Shown here: positions 44,584 through 53,379 of the stretch, in pieces
How positions within the stretch are numbered: the first letter of the stretch is position 1
How the letters are laid out: each line of letters begins with the position of its first letter
Position numbers and translations under genes: made by a program
The notes under the pieces: generated by a model
Databases searched by the model: none
Seen by the model: the letters and a program-made list of their open reading frames with translations, nothing else
What the model was told of the DNA's origin: nothing
Source: an uncultured Muribaculaceae bacterium
GTDB lineage: Bacteria > Bacteroidota > Bacteroidia > Bacteroidales > Muribaculaceae
Assembly: GCA_910577585.1 (NCBI GenBank)
Contig: CAJTNN010000012.1
Coordinates: forward strand, 6,771-70,770
Length of the DNA stretch: 64,000 nucleotides
Reading direction: 5' to 3'

Positions 44584-45903
44584 ATGAAGTCAATATTTAC
44601 CAAAATAAAAGTAGTAGTAATTCTATTGGTTATTTTTATGTCTGCATGTTCAGATGATGCAATTTTGCAAAATGAACCAGAGTCAGTTTATAATAAAACA
44701 TCACTTGAATTGGCGCTAGAAAGAGCAGATGCGTTTTTTAAACTAATAGGAGAAGATACTCGCACTTCCAGGAAAGTGGCGACAATTCATTCGGTAACAC
44801 AACAGACGACACGTGGTAGTATAGATACTTTGTTATATCTTGTGAATTATGATGCAAATAAAGGGTATGCACTTTTGGGAGCAAACCTAGAAATAAATGA
44901 TATTTATGCGATTGCTCCAGTAGGAAATCTAACTTATGAAGATTTTAACAACAATCAAATTCTGGGTGATTTTCTGAACTCAGCAATAGCTTATACTCTA
45001 ACTCCCCCTACGATAGATGGTACTCTGGTTGGATGGAAGTATTGGGGTTACAAAATTGATGAATATACACCACCGATGCTTTCTTCATATGTAAGTAGTT
45101 GGACGCAGCTGGCGCCTTATAATGCATTTGTTCAGAGTGGAAGCTCTAATCAAATTCCAGTTGGTTGTGTGCCATTATCATTAGGTATGTTTCTTAGTTA
45201 TTATGAGCAGCCAACAGGAATAGTCTATCTCAGCAATAATAAATATTTTAAATTTGACTGGGATGTAATGTTATATGATAGTAATACACAGAAAAAAGAC
45301 GTAAAAGTGGCAGAAATGCTTAAATTCCTAGGAGAAAGCAATCTTTTGAATACTACTTATTCTGATAAAGGGAGCTCTACAATGGCAAAACGACTTATTC
45401 CAACGTTAACCCGTTTGGGATATAATAATGTGCTATTTAATAATAATAATTTAAAGAGCCGTTTTGATAGTATCGTTGCTTTTATGACAAAAGGAAAAAC
45501 ACTTATATCTGGAAGTAAAACATTAAAATATTCAACGGCTCCTCTAATATGCCTTGGAAGAAATTTGGAAGATACGACCATACAGCATGCGTGGATTATT
45601 GATGGAATTGTGACGCGGTCAAAATATCCAACAGATTCAAATGGATATCCGATTCATTCTACGTCTGAAGGAGTGCCGCTTATAAGTCAGAAATTACTCC
45701 CATTATGGCACTGTGTATGGGGGCAGGTTGACAAAAAAAATGATGGATGGTATGTATTTCTTAAAGACCAAAATAATTTGGATTCTGTACAATATAATCC
45801 ATTTTCAAACAAACTAAATTCAGAAGGCCTTTGTCCTACTGATAATAAAATGTATAGGAGATACGGAGATTGGACAGTAACTGGAGGTTGTAAACCCCAA
45901 TAA
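44584..45903 (+). CDS. C10 (streptopain/PrtT-type) cysteine protease lipoprotein
   Basis: In this 439-residue protein, FMSAC (Cys22) is a lipobox. Residues about 35-140 resemble the Spi/inhibitory propeptide (LYLVNYDANKGYALLGA, then DIYAIAPVG). The mature peptidase starts near SSWTQLAPYN. The catalytic Cys195 lies in IPVGCVPLSLGMFLSYY, the catalytic His335 in QHAWIIDG, and the oxyanion Trp in HCVWGQVD (376-383), all in the order of the C10 family (SpeB, PrtT, Bacteroides fragilipain-like Bfp). The family's GCVATA is altered to GCVPLS. It is strongly AT-rich compared with its neighbours. A secreted, membrane-anchored protease is the likely role. Confidence 0.85.
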   Translation: MKSIFTKIKVVVILLVIFMSACSDDAILQNEPESVYNKTSLELALERADAFFKLIGEDTRTSRKVATIHSVTQQTTRGSIDTLLYLVNYDANKGYALLGANLEINDIYAIAPVGNLTYEDFNNNQILGDFLNSAIAYTLTPPTIDGTLVGWKYWGYKIDEYTPPMLSSYVSSWTQLAPYNAFVQSGSSNQIPVGCVPLSLGMFLSYYEQPTGIVYLSNNKYFKFDWDVMLYDSNTQKKDVKVAEMLKFLGESNLLNTTYSDKGSSTMAKRLIPTLTRLGYNNVLFNNNNLKSRFDSIVAFMTKGKTLISGSKTLKYSTAPLICLGRNLEDTTIQHAWIIDGIVTRSKYPTDSNGYPIHSTSEGVPLISQKLLPLWHCVWGQVDKKNDGWYVFLKDQNNLDSVQYNPFSNKLNSEGLCPTDNKMYRRYGDWTVTGGCKPQ

Positions 45904-45931
45904 TTACACGTAGCTGGTCAAATTTAAATAC

Positions 45932-46124
45932 AGAAGTTGTTTAAACTTTTTTCAAGTGCAAGGTTAATTAAGATTTGGAGCAGATTTCGGCTCTCAAAGG
46001 GGGAGCAATGCGGGCATTGCGGCCGATGAAGAGGGCCGAAAGATGCCAAAATATTAATTAAGATTGCACTTGAATAAAAATATCCTTCATTTTATGTTTT
46101 TCGTAAAAATTTTAAACAACTTCA
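45932..46124. mobile_element. MITE-like imperfect inverted-repeat element
   Basis: GAAGTTGTTTAAA...TTTTT and TTCAAGTGCAA...TTAATTAA...ATTTGG at the left end reappear inverted at the right end (TTGCACTTGAA and TTTAAACAACTTC). About 25 extra bases interrupt the right arm. The centre contains TTTCGGCTCTC/GAGGGCCGAAA and the palindrome GCAATGC-GG-GCATTGC. No gene is inside. It lies between the C10 protease and the next lipoprotein, abutting 42-nt repeat copy 2. It could also be a degraded transposon end. Confidence 0.6.
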
Positions 46125-46126
46125 CT

Positions 46127-46168
46127 GTAAGAGAGAAAAAGCATCTGTGTAAAGCTGATGCAATTATT
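46127..46168 (+). repeat. 42-nt leader repeat, copy 2
   Basis: Identical to 44515-44556. It starts 2 bases after the right arm of the inverted-repeat element and ends 23 bases before the lipoprotein gene at 46192. Confidence 0.85.
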
Positions 46169-46191
46169 CAATTCAGTTTATCCCCGAAATT

Positions 46192-46761
46192 ATGCCGAGA
46201 CTTAAAGCGACGACTTTGATATTTATGGCGATTAGCCTTATTGCTGCGAGTGGATGTGGGAGTACAAAGAGGATTAATCGTCTGTCAGAAATACAGCTTG
46301 AGCTTATTGAGCACTCCTCTTTAAGGAGTAATTTCATAATAGTAGCTCCCGACGTGCATATGAATTACGAGGAGTGTTTCAAGTATTTGGGATACTTTTG
46401 CGTGGGTGGATATTCTAAAATATGCCGATTCAGTTCTCCTGATTTGGATTTTGCTTGGTATGCAGGAGTTTGTGGTGCAACAATGATTGTAGATGTTCCG
46501 AGAGATGGGTTGCAACTCGATGTATCTTCGTCAGGACCTCCATCCGAGGTTAAATATATTAACGAAAGAGATACAGTAACGTATCAACCTAATGATTTTC
46601 ATAATATAGGGTTGAGTGTTCAGTCTGATAACTCATTTAAATTTGATATTCCTGCAAATTTTGAGTCTTCTTGCATAAAATGGATTGTGTATTTTCAAGA
46701 TCCGACACAGATTACATTTGTTCAGGCAGATTGTGAGTATGTCATACAACCTCATAATTAG
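46192..46761 (+). CDS. Uncharacterised lipoprotein, paralogue 1 (189 aa)
   Basis: MPRLKATTLIFMAISLIAASGC is a lipoprotein signal (Cys22, ASGC lipobox). The mature part shares an ordered set of motifs with the next gene: LELIEHSSL, FSSPDLDFAWYAG, a VPRDGLQLDV strand, IKWIVYF and FVQA near the end. It contains several cysteines (near residues 61, 70, 78 and 94) that could form disulfides. I recognise no named family. It follows the second copy of the 42-nt leader found before the C10 protease; such proteases are often encoded beside inhibitors, so an inhibitor or accessory role is conceivable but unproven. Confidence 0.7.
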   Translation: MPRLKATTLIFMAISLIAASGCGSTKRINRLSEIQLELIEHSSLRSNFIIVAPDVHMNYEECFKYLGYFCVGGYSKICRFSSPDLDFAWYAGVCGATMIVDVPRDGLQLDVSSSGPPSEVKYINERDTVTYQPNDFHNIGLSVQSDNSFKFDIPANFESSCIKWIVYFQDPTQITFVQADCEYVIQPHN

Positions 46762-46827
46762 AGAAGTAGTCGGTTGAAATTACATGCTACTTAACGCACG
46801 GATTTAAACTTGAAATACGTATATTAT

Positions 46828-47571
46828 ATGAAAAGGATAATTTCTTTTATGGCATTGGCATCAATGGTTATGATGTGTGGTGGTTGTGTGGCAGAACGTG
46901 GTGTCGTGGATAAAGGATATATGGAACTTTCTCTTCTTGAACATCTTGATGAGGAAGCCCGACATCGAGTGCTGATAGTTTCTAAGGATTCCATACCGAC
47001 GCATGAAGAAATAGAACATTATTTTCAAGTCCATAGGGAATATATACATAATAAAATCCTGTGGAATCAACCACTGGAGGTTGGAAATGGTTTGGTGTGG
47101 CGTTTTACATCGCCTGAGTTAAATTTTGTATGGTATAGCGAGTGTCAATATGCGCCTGTATTACCGATAGCGCGCTCCGGATTAAACCTTTCGTTGGAGA
47201 TTATAAATCTGAATAGACATCAAAATGAATATGGCAAGGTAGGAGGATTTAAACTCGTATCAATAAATTTGGTAAGGAATGGTGAGACTATGGAAATTCC
47301 ACTCACTGATGCAGGTAAGTTTATAAAGTTTGATCCTAAGGAAAGTCCTCGGAGCTGCAGGTTGATTATTCCTGCTAATTATAAAGATAGTGAGATTGAG
47401 TGGACTTACAGGTTTGAGATTTTGGAATCTCCGGGGTTGTCAAATATATCAGAGATGGAGAATCAAAATATAATCTCCGAGTTGGAAGAAGAGCCAGAAG
47501 TCAGGGGATTGACATATAGTCTTACTTTCGTACAAGCATATCCAAATCCTGAACCTACTTGGGGTAGTTAG
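46828..47571 (+). CDS. Uncharacterised lipoprotein, paralogue 2 (247 aa)
   Basis: The frame opens at a TTG (46810), but ATG 46828 gives MKRIISFMALASMVMMCGGC, a clean lipoprotein signal with a CGGC lipobox. Motifs LSLLEHLDEE, RFTSPELNFVWYSE, IARSGLNLSLEI, IEWTYRF and LTFVQAYPNP match the previous gene in order, so the pair arose by duplication. It is AT-rich like the protease gene. Function unknown. It begins 66 bases after its paralogue and is probably co-transcribed. Confidence 0.7.
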   Translation: MKRIISFMALASMVMMCGGCVAERGVVDKGYMELSLLEHLDEEARHRVLIVSKDSIPTHEEIEHYFQVHREYIHNKILWNQPLEVGNGLVWRFTSPELNFVWYSECQYAPVLPIARSGLNLSLEIINLNRHQNEYGKVGGFKLVSINLVRNGETMEIPLTDAGKFIKFDPKESPRSCRLIIPANYKDSEIEWTYRFEILESPGLSNISEMENQNIISELEEEPEVRGLTYSLTFVQAYPNPEPTWGS

Positions 47572-47702
47572 AGTCTATGAAGAATTAGCGAATATTTACT
47601 TTAGGTCTCCCAAGAACTTTTCGATGGGTTGTAGGGTGTATCTTTTTATCACTTGGAGGTTTCCCGATTACTCGCGTGAAACTAACAGCATTTGCAAGCA
47701 TT

Positions 47703-49814
47703 ATGAAGAATAGCATTAGAACGAGATTGGGTATAGTCATTTTGGTGCAGTTATTTTGTGGGATAGGTAGCGCCATGGCTATGAGTGGGATGAGTGGAGT
47801 CTCGCAGGTGGATTCTGTGCAGTCGGAGCGTGAGCTGGATGAGGTGGTGGTCACTGCCGCGAGCCAGTATACGGTGCCGGACGGCATGGGGTATTTGCCC
47901 GGTAAGAAGGCTAAGAAATTTGCGGATTCGGCTGCTTCGCTGCTGCATCTGATGGGGATTCCGTCGTTGAACACACAGTTGGGTTCGGAGAGTGTGACCA
48001 CCAAGTCGGGCGAGAATGTGGCGATGTTTATCGATTATCTGCCGGCCGATGCTCAGGAACTCAGGGGTATTCTGCCGGCTGATGTGCTGCGGGTGGAGGT
48101 GCTCGATTTCCCGGCTGACCCGCGTTTTAACGGTGCGGCGCATGTGGTAAATTTCATAATGCGCCGATATGAGTATGGCGGATATGTGAAGGGTAGGGCC
48201 AAACAGGGATTTGTGGTGCCGTCGGGTGACTATGGACTCTTCAACCGCACTTCATATAAACGCATGACCTACAGCATCTCTGCAGGCTACAATTATTCGC
48301 ATCCACGCAGCGGAGAGATGTGGGCCGAGGATAGCTATATCTTCCCCGACATGACTTTCCAGCGATTGTCGCAGACCGAAGAGCAGACCACCCACACGGA
48401 GTCAGCCTTCGCTTCGGCAAGAATAGCCTATCAGTCGAAGGCCACGAGTATTGTCAATACGCTCGGTTTCTCATTTAATCATACACCGTTAGACGGTGCG
48501 TTGTCGTCAGAGTCATTCTCCAACAATCTCTATCCCCCGGCGATGAGTCTGTCGGAGCGCTATGACCGTGGTGCATCCTACAACTGGTCGGGTAATTACG
48601 GGTTCGGTCTGCCTGGCAACTATTATATTCTTGTGGCTCCGACGCTGCAGCATTCGCACAATGTGGCCAACACCGGGTTTGAGGCCGATGAGAAATCTTA
48701 TATGCAGAATATGAGGGAGAATACGAATGTGGCTGCTCTTCAGGTGTTTGCCAGAAAGGGATTCGGCAATCATGCCTTGGCGCTCAGACTTTACGACAAT
48801 TATTACAGGTCTGACCTCGACTATACCGGCCAGAGTGTCTCTGCCCAATCCATATGGGAGAATCGCGCGGGTGTCACGCTGATGGGCAACAGCCGCATAA
48901 ACCGTGTGGGGCTCTTTTACGGCGCGGGTGTGCAGTATGTGGCCTCCGACAAGATGGGCTACCGCTACAACTATCTCTCTCCGCTGGCCCAATTATCGCT
49001 CAACTGGAATATCTCGAATGTAGACAACATCAATTTCAATGGCAGCTATGAAGAGTGGAACCAGTCGATGGGCTACACCAACTCAAATCTGGTGCAGCTT
49101 AACCTCGTGGATGCCGTGAAGGGTAATGAGAAGCTGCGCAAAGAGCCGGTGATGAACCTCTCACTCTCTTATTCGCGCTATATCAGCCGCAATGTGTCGG
49201 GCTATATATTCAGCAACTTCCATTGGCGCGACAATACGGTGCGTGAGAATTATTATCCGTATCTGATAGATGGTGCGCCGGTGATGGTCAGGGAGTATGT
49301 CAATCACGGTCATTACACCAATCTTGAATATGGAGTCTCCGTCAGCTGGCGATTTCTTGGCAATTCATTCATGGTGAAGGGTGATTTGAAGGGAAATTAT
49401 ACAAAAAACAACGCCTTTATCCCTGTGGACGGCAATTTCTTCAGCGGCACGCTCGGCGTGGACTATATGCTCGACCACTGGCACTTCTCGGGACAGGTGA
49501 TGTCGCCGGTGCATTCGATCATGGCCTCTTCGGAGGTGAAGGGGAGATGGTGGTATGCATTGATGGCAAGCTATGTATGGGGTAATCTCAATGCCTCGGT
49601 GACTCTGTGCAATCCGTTCTGCGGCTCATGGCAGGGTATGCGCACCATTGTCGACACGCCCAACTATAAGCGCAACGCGCTCGCTATCTCGGATGCCTAC
49701 CACAGAAGTGTAGCCATAGGGCTGACCTACACCTTCGGCTATGGCAAGCGGGTGGAGCATGATGCGGAGTTTGATGATGCCACCACTTCAAATTCGGCCA
49801 TCCTGCGTGAGTGA
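47703..49814 (+). CDS. TonB-dependent-receptor-like outer-membrane barrel (OMP_b-brl type)
   Basis: In this 703-residue protein a GTG at 47676 is in frame, but ATG 47703 starts a proper signal peptide (MKNSIRTRLGIVILVQLFCG). A short plug-like part follows (LDEVVVTAASQYTVPDGMGY, LLHLMGIPSL, and RVEVLDFPADPRFNG, recalling the V-V-PxARYxG motif of TonB receptors). A long beta-barrel of alternating aromatic strands ends in VAIGLTYTFGYGKR; the acidic tail after it is unusual because the barrel's terminal aromatic is not the last residue. There is no carboxypeptidase-like domain at the N-terminus. It lies 153 bases before the C39 exporter, suggesting a shared peptide-handling role. Confidence 0.8.
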   Translation: MKNSIRTRLGIVILVQLFCGIGSAMAMSGMSGVSQVDSVQSERELDEVVVTAASQYTVPDGMGYLPGKKAKKFADSAASLLHLMGIPSLNTQLGSESVTTKSGENVAMFIDYLPADAQELRGILPADVLRVEVLDFPADPRFNGAAHVVNFIMRRYEYGGYVKGRAKQGFVVPSGDYGLFNRTSYKRMTYSISAGYNYSHPRSGEMWAEDSYIFPDMTFQRLSQTEEQTTHTESAFASARIAYQSKATSIVNTLGFSFNHTPLDGALSSESFSNNLYPPAMSLSERYDRGASYNWSGNYGFGLPGNYYILVAPTLQHSHNVANTGFEADEKSYMQNMRENTNVAALQVFARKGFGNHALALRLYDNYYRSDLDYTGQSVSAQSIWENRAGVTLMGNSRINRVGLFYGAGVQYVASDKMGYRYNYLSPLAQLSLNWNISNVDNINFNGSYEEWNQSMGYTNSNLVQLNLVDAVKGNEKLRKEPVMNLSLSYSRYISRNVSGYIFSNFHWRDNTVRENYYPYLIDGAPVMVREYVNHGHYTNLEYGVSVSWRFLGNSFMVKGDLKGNYTKNNAFIPVDGNFFSGTLGVDYMLDHWHFSGQVMSPVHSIMASSEVKGRWWYALMASYVWGNLNASVTLCNPFCGSWQGMRTIVDTPNYKRNALAISDAYHRSVAIGLTYTFGYGKRVEHDAEFDDATTSNSAILRE

Positions 49815-49826
49815 GCATCGACGAGG

Positions 49827-49859
49827 ATTGGCCCGCTTCAGCTGCTTAATCGGGCCAAT
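49827..49859 (+). terminator. Stem-loop between the barrel and exporter genes
   Basis: ATTGGCCCG (49827-49835) pairs with CGGGCCAAT (49851-49859) around a 15-base loop. No T-run follows, so it may attenuate rather than terminate. Confidence 0.5.
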
Positions 49860-49967
49860 GAGGATGTCAATCAGGTCAGGGCGTATGCAATAATGCTGTG
49901 CTTTAAGCAGTTTAGATAGGTGAGGGGGAATGAGATTGGTGGATAACCCCAGATATTTAATGAGTCT

Positions 49968-52175
49968 ATGAAGTTGAAAACCGGAGGATTCAGATTGGTG
50001 CGTCAGCGCGATTCGATGCAATGTGGAGTCGCGTCGCTGGCCATGATATGCCGTCATTATGGCATGGACTGCTCTCCGGCATGGCTTGAGCAACAGTGTT
50101 TCCCTACCAAAGAGGGGGTGTCGCTCAAGGCGATATCTGATGCGGCCAAGGGACTCGGATTCGAGACGATGGCCGCGCGCGTCACTCCGGCCCAGATGCT
50201 GCAGGCTCCGCTGCCGGCCATATTGCATTGGAATCAGAATCATTTTGTGGTGCTCTATAAAGTGAGCCGCGGAGGCAAGAGATTCCATATCGCAGATCCC
50301 GGCAAGGGGAAGTATATGTGCAATCTCGATGAGATGATGCGGCATTGGGCTGTCACCCGCAGCCAGGGTGAGGAGAAGGGTGTGGCCATGTTTTTCAATC
50401 CTACCGATGAGTTCGGCAAAATAAGCCGCAACCATCGGGAGCCCTCGGCCTCCACAAAATTCCTGTGGAGCTATATCAACCGCTATCGCCGGCATTTCGG
50501 CCAGATTCTGCTCGGGCTGCTTGTAGGGTGTCTGCTACAGCTGGTGTTGCCGTTTCTGACGCAGTCGATTGTGGATGTGGGTATTCACCATAGCGACATC
50601 CGCTTCATATGGCTTGTGCTGCTCGGCGAACTTATGATAGTGGTGGGGCGCACGCTCACCGACTTCATACGCCGGCGCCTGCTGCTGCACATATCGATGC
50701 GGGTCAACATCTCGCTAGTGAGCGACTTCTTTATAAAGCTCCTGAAGTTGCCGATGTCGTTTTTCGACACCAAACTGATGGGGGACCTGCTGCAGCGCAT
50801 CTCCGACCACGGGCGTGTGCAGACGTTTCTGACGCAGCAGTTGCTGGGGGTGCTCTTCTCGGTGTTGAGCTTCTTTATTTTTGGAGTGGTGCTGTTTGTA
50901 TATAACCGTCTGATTTTCGGAGTGTTCATCATCGGTAGTGTGGTCTATGCCTGCTGGATAGCGGCATTTCTGCGTCGCCGCAAGGTGATAGACTACTCTC
51001 TCTTCGAATGCCAGGCCCGCAATCAGAACCGCACCTATCAGTTCATAACCTCAATTCAGGAGATAAAGCTCCAGGATTGCGAGCGTCGCCGCCGCGAGGA
51101 GTGGGAGGACACACAGGCCGAGCTCTTCGCCGTCCAGATGAAATCGCTGCGCCTGCAGCAGACGCAGGAGGCCGGTTCGATATTTATCAATGAGGTCAAG
51201 AATATCGTCATCACGGTGCTGGCGGCCACGGCGGTGATCAATGGTGATATGTCGCTGGGTGCGATGCTGGCTGTGCAGTATATCATCGGTCAGCTGAACT
51301 CACCGGTAGAGCAGCTGCTGGCCTTCGTGTATTCGTGGCAGGATGTGCGCATATCGCTCGAGCGCATCAGCGAGGTGCATGGCGGCCGCAATGAGGAGCC
51401 CCTTTCGGGACGCCTCGAGACCTTTTGCGATGCCGCTCCCTGGCTTGAGCTGCGTGGGGTGGGCTTCCGCTATGACCCCCATGCGCTGCGGCATACGCTT
51501 GCCGATATCAATCTCGTCATACCGCATGGCAAGGTGACGGCCATCGTCGGAGCCTCCGGAAGTGGCAAGACCACACTGATGAAGCTACTTTTGGGCTATT
51601 ATCAGCCGCAGGAGGGTGAGGTGTCGCTCTGCGGTCGGAGGCTGAATGACTACAGCATGCGCTGGTGGCGCCGGCAGTGCGGGGCTGTGATGCAGGATGG
51701 AGTGATATTCTCCGACACCATCGCCAGGAATATCGCGGTGGCTGACGGCGAGGTCGACCTCGAGCGCCTCGAGCAGGCGGCGAGGGTGGCTTGTATTCAT
51801 GACTATATCATGAGTCTGCCCCTCAAATACAACACCATCATCGGCCCCGATGGCGTAGGACTCAGCCAGGGTCAGCGCCAGCGCATACTGATAGCGCGGG
51901 CCGTATACCGCGATCCGGCATTCATATTTCTTGATGAGGCCACCAACTCGCTTGATGCACGAAATGAGCGTGATATAGTGCAGAATCTGGCACCATTCTA
52001 CAAAGGACGCACCGTAGTGGTCGTGGCTCACCGACTTTCGACTGTATGCGATGCCGACCATATTGTGGTGCTCGATGCCGGAAGAGTGGTTGAGACCGGC
52101 ACCCATGCTGAACTCATAGCCCTGCGCGGAGCCTATTATAATCTTGTAAAAAACCAGCTTGAATTAGGTACATGA
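49968..52175 (+). CDS. C39-peptidase-containing ABC exporter (PCAT)
   Basis: This 735-residue half-transporter has an N-terminal C39 protease: QRDSMQCG with catalytic Cys19, His92 in NHFVVLYKV and Asp110 in HIADPGKG. It cleaves double-glycine leaders during export. A six-helix membrane domain follows at about 165-440, and an ATPase with Walker A GASGSGKTT (about 525), signature LSQGQRQR (about 630), Walker B FIFLDEAT and the H-loop VVAHRLS. PCATs export bacteriocins or signalling peptides with an HlyD adaptor. The following 84-residue gene, 1 base away, looks like only the start of an adaptor. No double-glycine precursor gene was found nearby. Confidence 0.92.
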   Translation: MKLKTGGFRLVRQRDSMQCGVASLAMICRHYGMDCSPAWLEQQCFPTKEGVSLKAISDAAKGLGFETMAARVTPAQMLQAPLPAILHWNQNHFVVLYKVSRGGKRFHIADPGKGKYMCNLDEMMRHWAVTRSQGEEKGVAMFFNPTDEFGKISRNHREPSASTKFLWSYINRYRRHFGQILLGLLVGCLLQLVLPFLTQSIVDVGIHHSDIRFIWLVLLGELMIVVGRTLTDFIRRRLLLHISMRVNISLVSDFFIKLLKLPMSFFDTKLMGDLLQRISDHGRVQTFLTQQLLGVLFSVLSFFIFGVVLFVYNRLIFGVFIIGSVVYACWIAAFLRRRKVIDYSLFECQARNQNRTYQFITSIQEIKLQDCERRRREEWEDTQAELFAVQMKSLRLQQTQEAGSIFINEVKNIVITVLAATAVINGDMSLGAMLAVQYIIGQLNSPVEQLLAFVYSWQDVRISLERISEVHGGRNEEPLSGRLETFCDAAPWLELRGVGFRYDPHALRHTLADINLVIPHGKVTAIVGASGSGKTTLMKLLLGYYQPQEGEVSLCGRRLNDYSMRWWRRQCGAVMQDGVIFSDTIARNIAVADGEVDLERLEQAARVACIHDYIMSLPLKYNTIIGPDGVGLSQGQRQRILIARAVYRDPAFIFLDEATNSLDARNERDIVQNLAPFYKGRTVVVVAHRLSTVCDADHIVVLDAGRVVETGTHAELIALRGAYYNLVKNQLELGT

Positions 52176-52176
52176 T

Positions 52177-52431
52177 ATGAATAAATCCACCCCCGACGCC
52201 GCCACCTCATCGAGTCAGGCCACCGCCTCCACCCCGGCGGAAGCCCCGCAGCACATCGAGTTGCGCGAGAAAGGGCTGACCCACAAGATAGGCGAGATCC
52301 CCTCCCGACTCGTCACAGGAGGCTACATAGCCAGCATCCTGATTCTGCTGTTGCTCGCCGCTGCACTTCTGCTTCTCGACTACCCCTACACCGGCGAAAC
52401 CCTCCTGCAACACATCTGGCATTCGCTATAA
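52177..52431 (+). CDS. Short single-TM protein resembling an HlyD N-terminus (84 aa)
   Basis: A polar Ser/Ala/Pro-rich start is followed by IELREKGLTHKIGEIPSRLV, then one membrane helix (about residues 47-69), LLDYPYTGETLL and a stop. Bacteroidales HlyD adaptors next to PCATs typically begin IELRSE...IPxRIIRxG, TM helix, then YPYT before the long periplasmic hairpin. This gene matches that start and ends right after it, 1 base behind the exporter. It may be a truncated adaptor or a genuine small membrane partner. No downstream frame continuing the adaptor was seen. Confidence 0.65.
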   Translation: MNKSTPDAATSSSQATASTPAEAPQHIELREKGLTHKIGEIPSRLVTGGYIASILILLLLAAALLLLDYPYTGETLLQHIWHSL

Positions 52432-52582
52432 GACCCGATGGCGGGGCTTGCCGGCCCTCGGCGTCAGATTGCCGCACTCTTACATATTGGCACTCTTACA
52501 TATTATAGGAGTGCATGAATATTGAGAGAAACAAGATGTGTTGGGAAATACATGTGAAAAACGATAAAAATATCGGTGAAAA

Positions 52583-52614
52583 TTTGGAAAGCGCCGGAAA
52601 AAGTATTAACTTTG
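52583..52614 (+). promoter_or_regulatory. Canonical promoter of tRNA-Ser
   Basis: TTTG at 52583-52586 and TAACTTTG at 52607-52614 are 20 bases apart. This is the best -33/-7 pair in the right half of the window. It lies about 100 bases before the tRNA. Confidence 0.75.
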
Positions 52615-52717
52615 CATCCGACTTGAGGCAGCGCCTTTATTAAGGGTCGACTTATCACCCTGCAAAAGCGAAACCTCTGAACAGTCGGAATAATAAAACA
52701 TCAGAAACGATTCACCT

Positions 52718-52807
52718 GGAGAGGTGGGTGAGTGGCTGAAACCACCAGTTTGCTAAACTGACGTAGGAGCAATCCTACCACGGGTTCGAATCCCGTCCTC
52801 TCCGCCA
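52718..52807 (+). tRNA. tRNA-Ser (anticodon GCT), CCA encoded
   Basis: A class II tRNA. The acceptor stem is GGAGAGG/CCTCTCC, the anticodon GCT sits in the TTGCTAA loop, the long variable arm contains GTAGGAGCAATCCTAC, the T arm is CGGG-TTCGAAT-CCCG, the discriminator is G52804 and CCA is encoded at 52805-52807. Confidence 0.95.
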
Positions 52808-52820
52808 CTGTAATTGAGAA

Positions 52821-52857
52821 AGCCCTGTAAGTATTTACTTGCAGGGTCTTCTTTTTA
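52821..52857 (+). terminator. Terminator after tRNA-Ser
   Basis: CCCTGTAAGTA pairs with TACTTGCAGGG (one G-U pair), followed by TCTTCTTTTT. Confidence 0.9.
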
Positions 52858-52995
52858 TATCAGATGTAATCCTGATTCTATTCCAAAACTTTTTGATGGT
52901 CTACCCCCACCATACAGAACCCCAAAATCTATATCGGCTTTTGAATAATCTGCAAAAAAATAGTTTGAAATAGTTGTAATATGAACTATTATTAG

Positions 52996-53003
52996 TATAT
53001 TTG
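52996..53003 (+). promoter_or_regulatory. -7 box of the hipB-like gene
   Basis: TATATTTG, exact TAnnTTTG, 29 bases before the ATG, with TTG at 52974-52976 as a possible -33 element. Confidence 0.6.
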
Positions 53004-53031
53004 CGGAATAATGGTTTAAAATATACACCTT

Positions 53032-53379
53032 ATGAATATTTATTCTTTGTCTGATGCAATTATTCAGCAGCGTATAGGTGAAAAAATAAAGACTCTTAGA
53101 CTGCGTCAAAATATAACGCAGGTAAATCTTGCGTCTGCGGCTCAGGTATCTCTGTCATCTGTCAAGAAATTAGAAAAAGGCCAGATAGGATCGTTTGATA
53201 GTCTAATCAGAGTTCTTCGTGTTCTTGGTAAACTCGATATTCTTCAACAACTGGTTGAGGAAGAAGAGATGAGTCCAAATGAATATTATGAATTTGTAAA
53301 CTTTACTAAGAAAAAAAATCGCAAACGTGCGACTTCAGTAAAGAAAACTGATAACGCTAAAGATGAATCAGAATGGTAG
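53032..53379 (+). CDS. hipB: HipB-like XRE-family HTH antitoxin/regulator
   Basis: This 115-residue protein has a Cro/CI-type helix-turn-helix at about 13-70: IGEKIKTLRLRQNITQVNLA, then SAAQVSLSSVKKLEKGQ. An acidic linker and a lysine/arginine-rich tail ending in KDESEW follow. In HipBA modules HipB neutralises the HipA serine/threonine kinase and represses the operon. The downstream gene, overlapping by 7 bases, encodes only the first 45 residues of a HipA-like toxin. HipB may persist as an orphan repressor. The gene is more AT-rich than its neighbours. Confidence 0.85.
   Translation: MNIYSLSDAIIQQRIGEKIKTLRLRQNITQVNLASAAQVSLSSVKKLEKGQIGSFDSLIRVLRVLGKLDILQQLVEEEEMSPNEYYEFVNFTKKKNRKRATSVKKTDNAKDESEW

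Noticed and set aside
49815..49967. Double-glycine peptide precursor before the C39 exporter
   Set aside because: No short frame with a GG/GA leader was found here or in 52432-52717.
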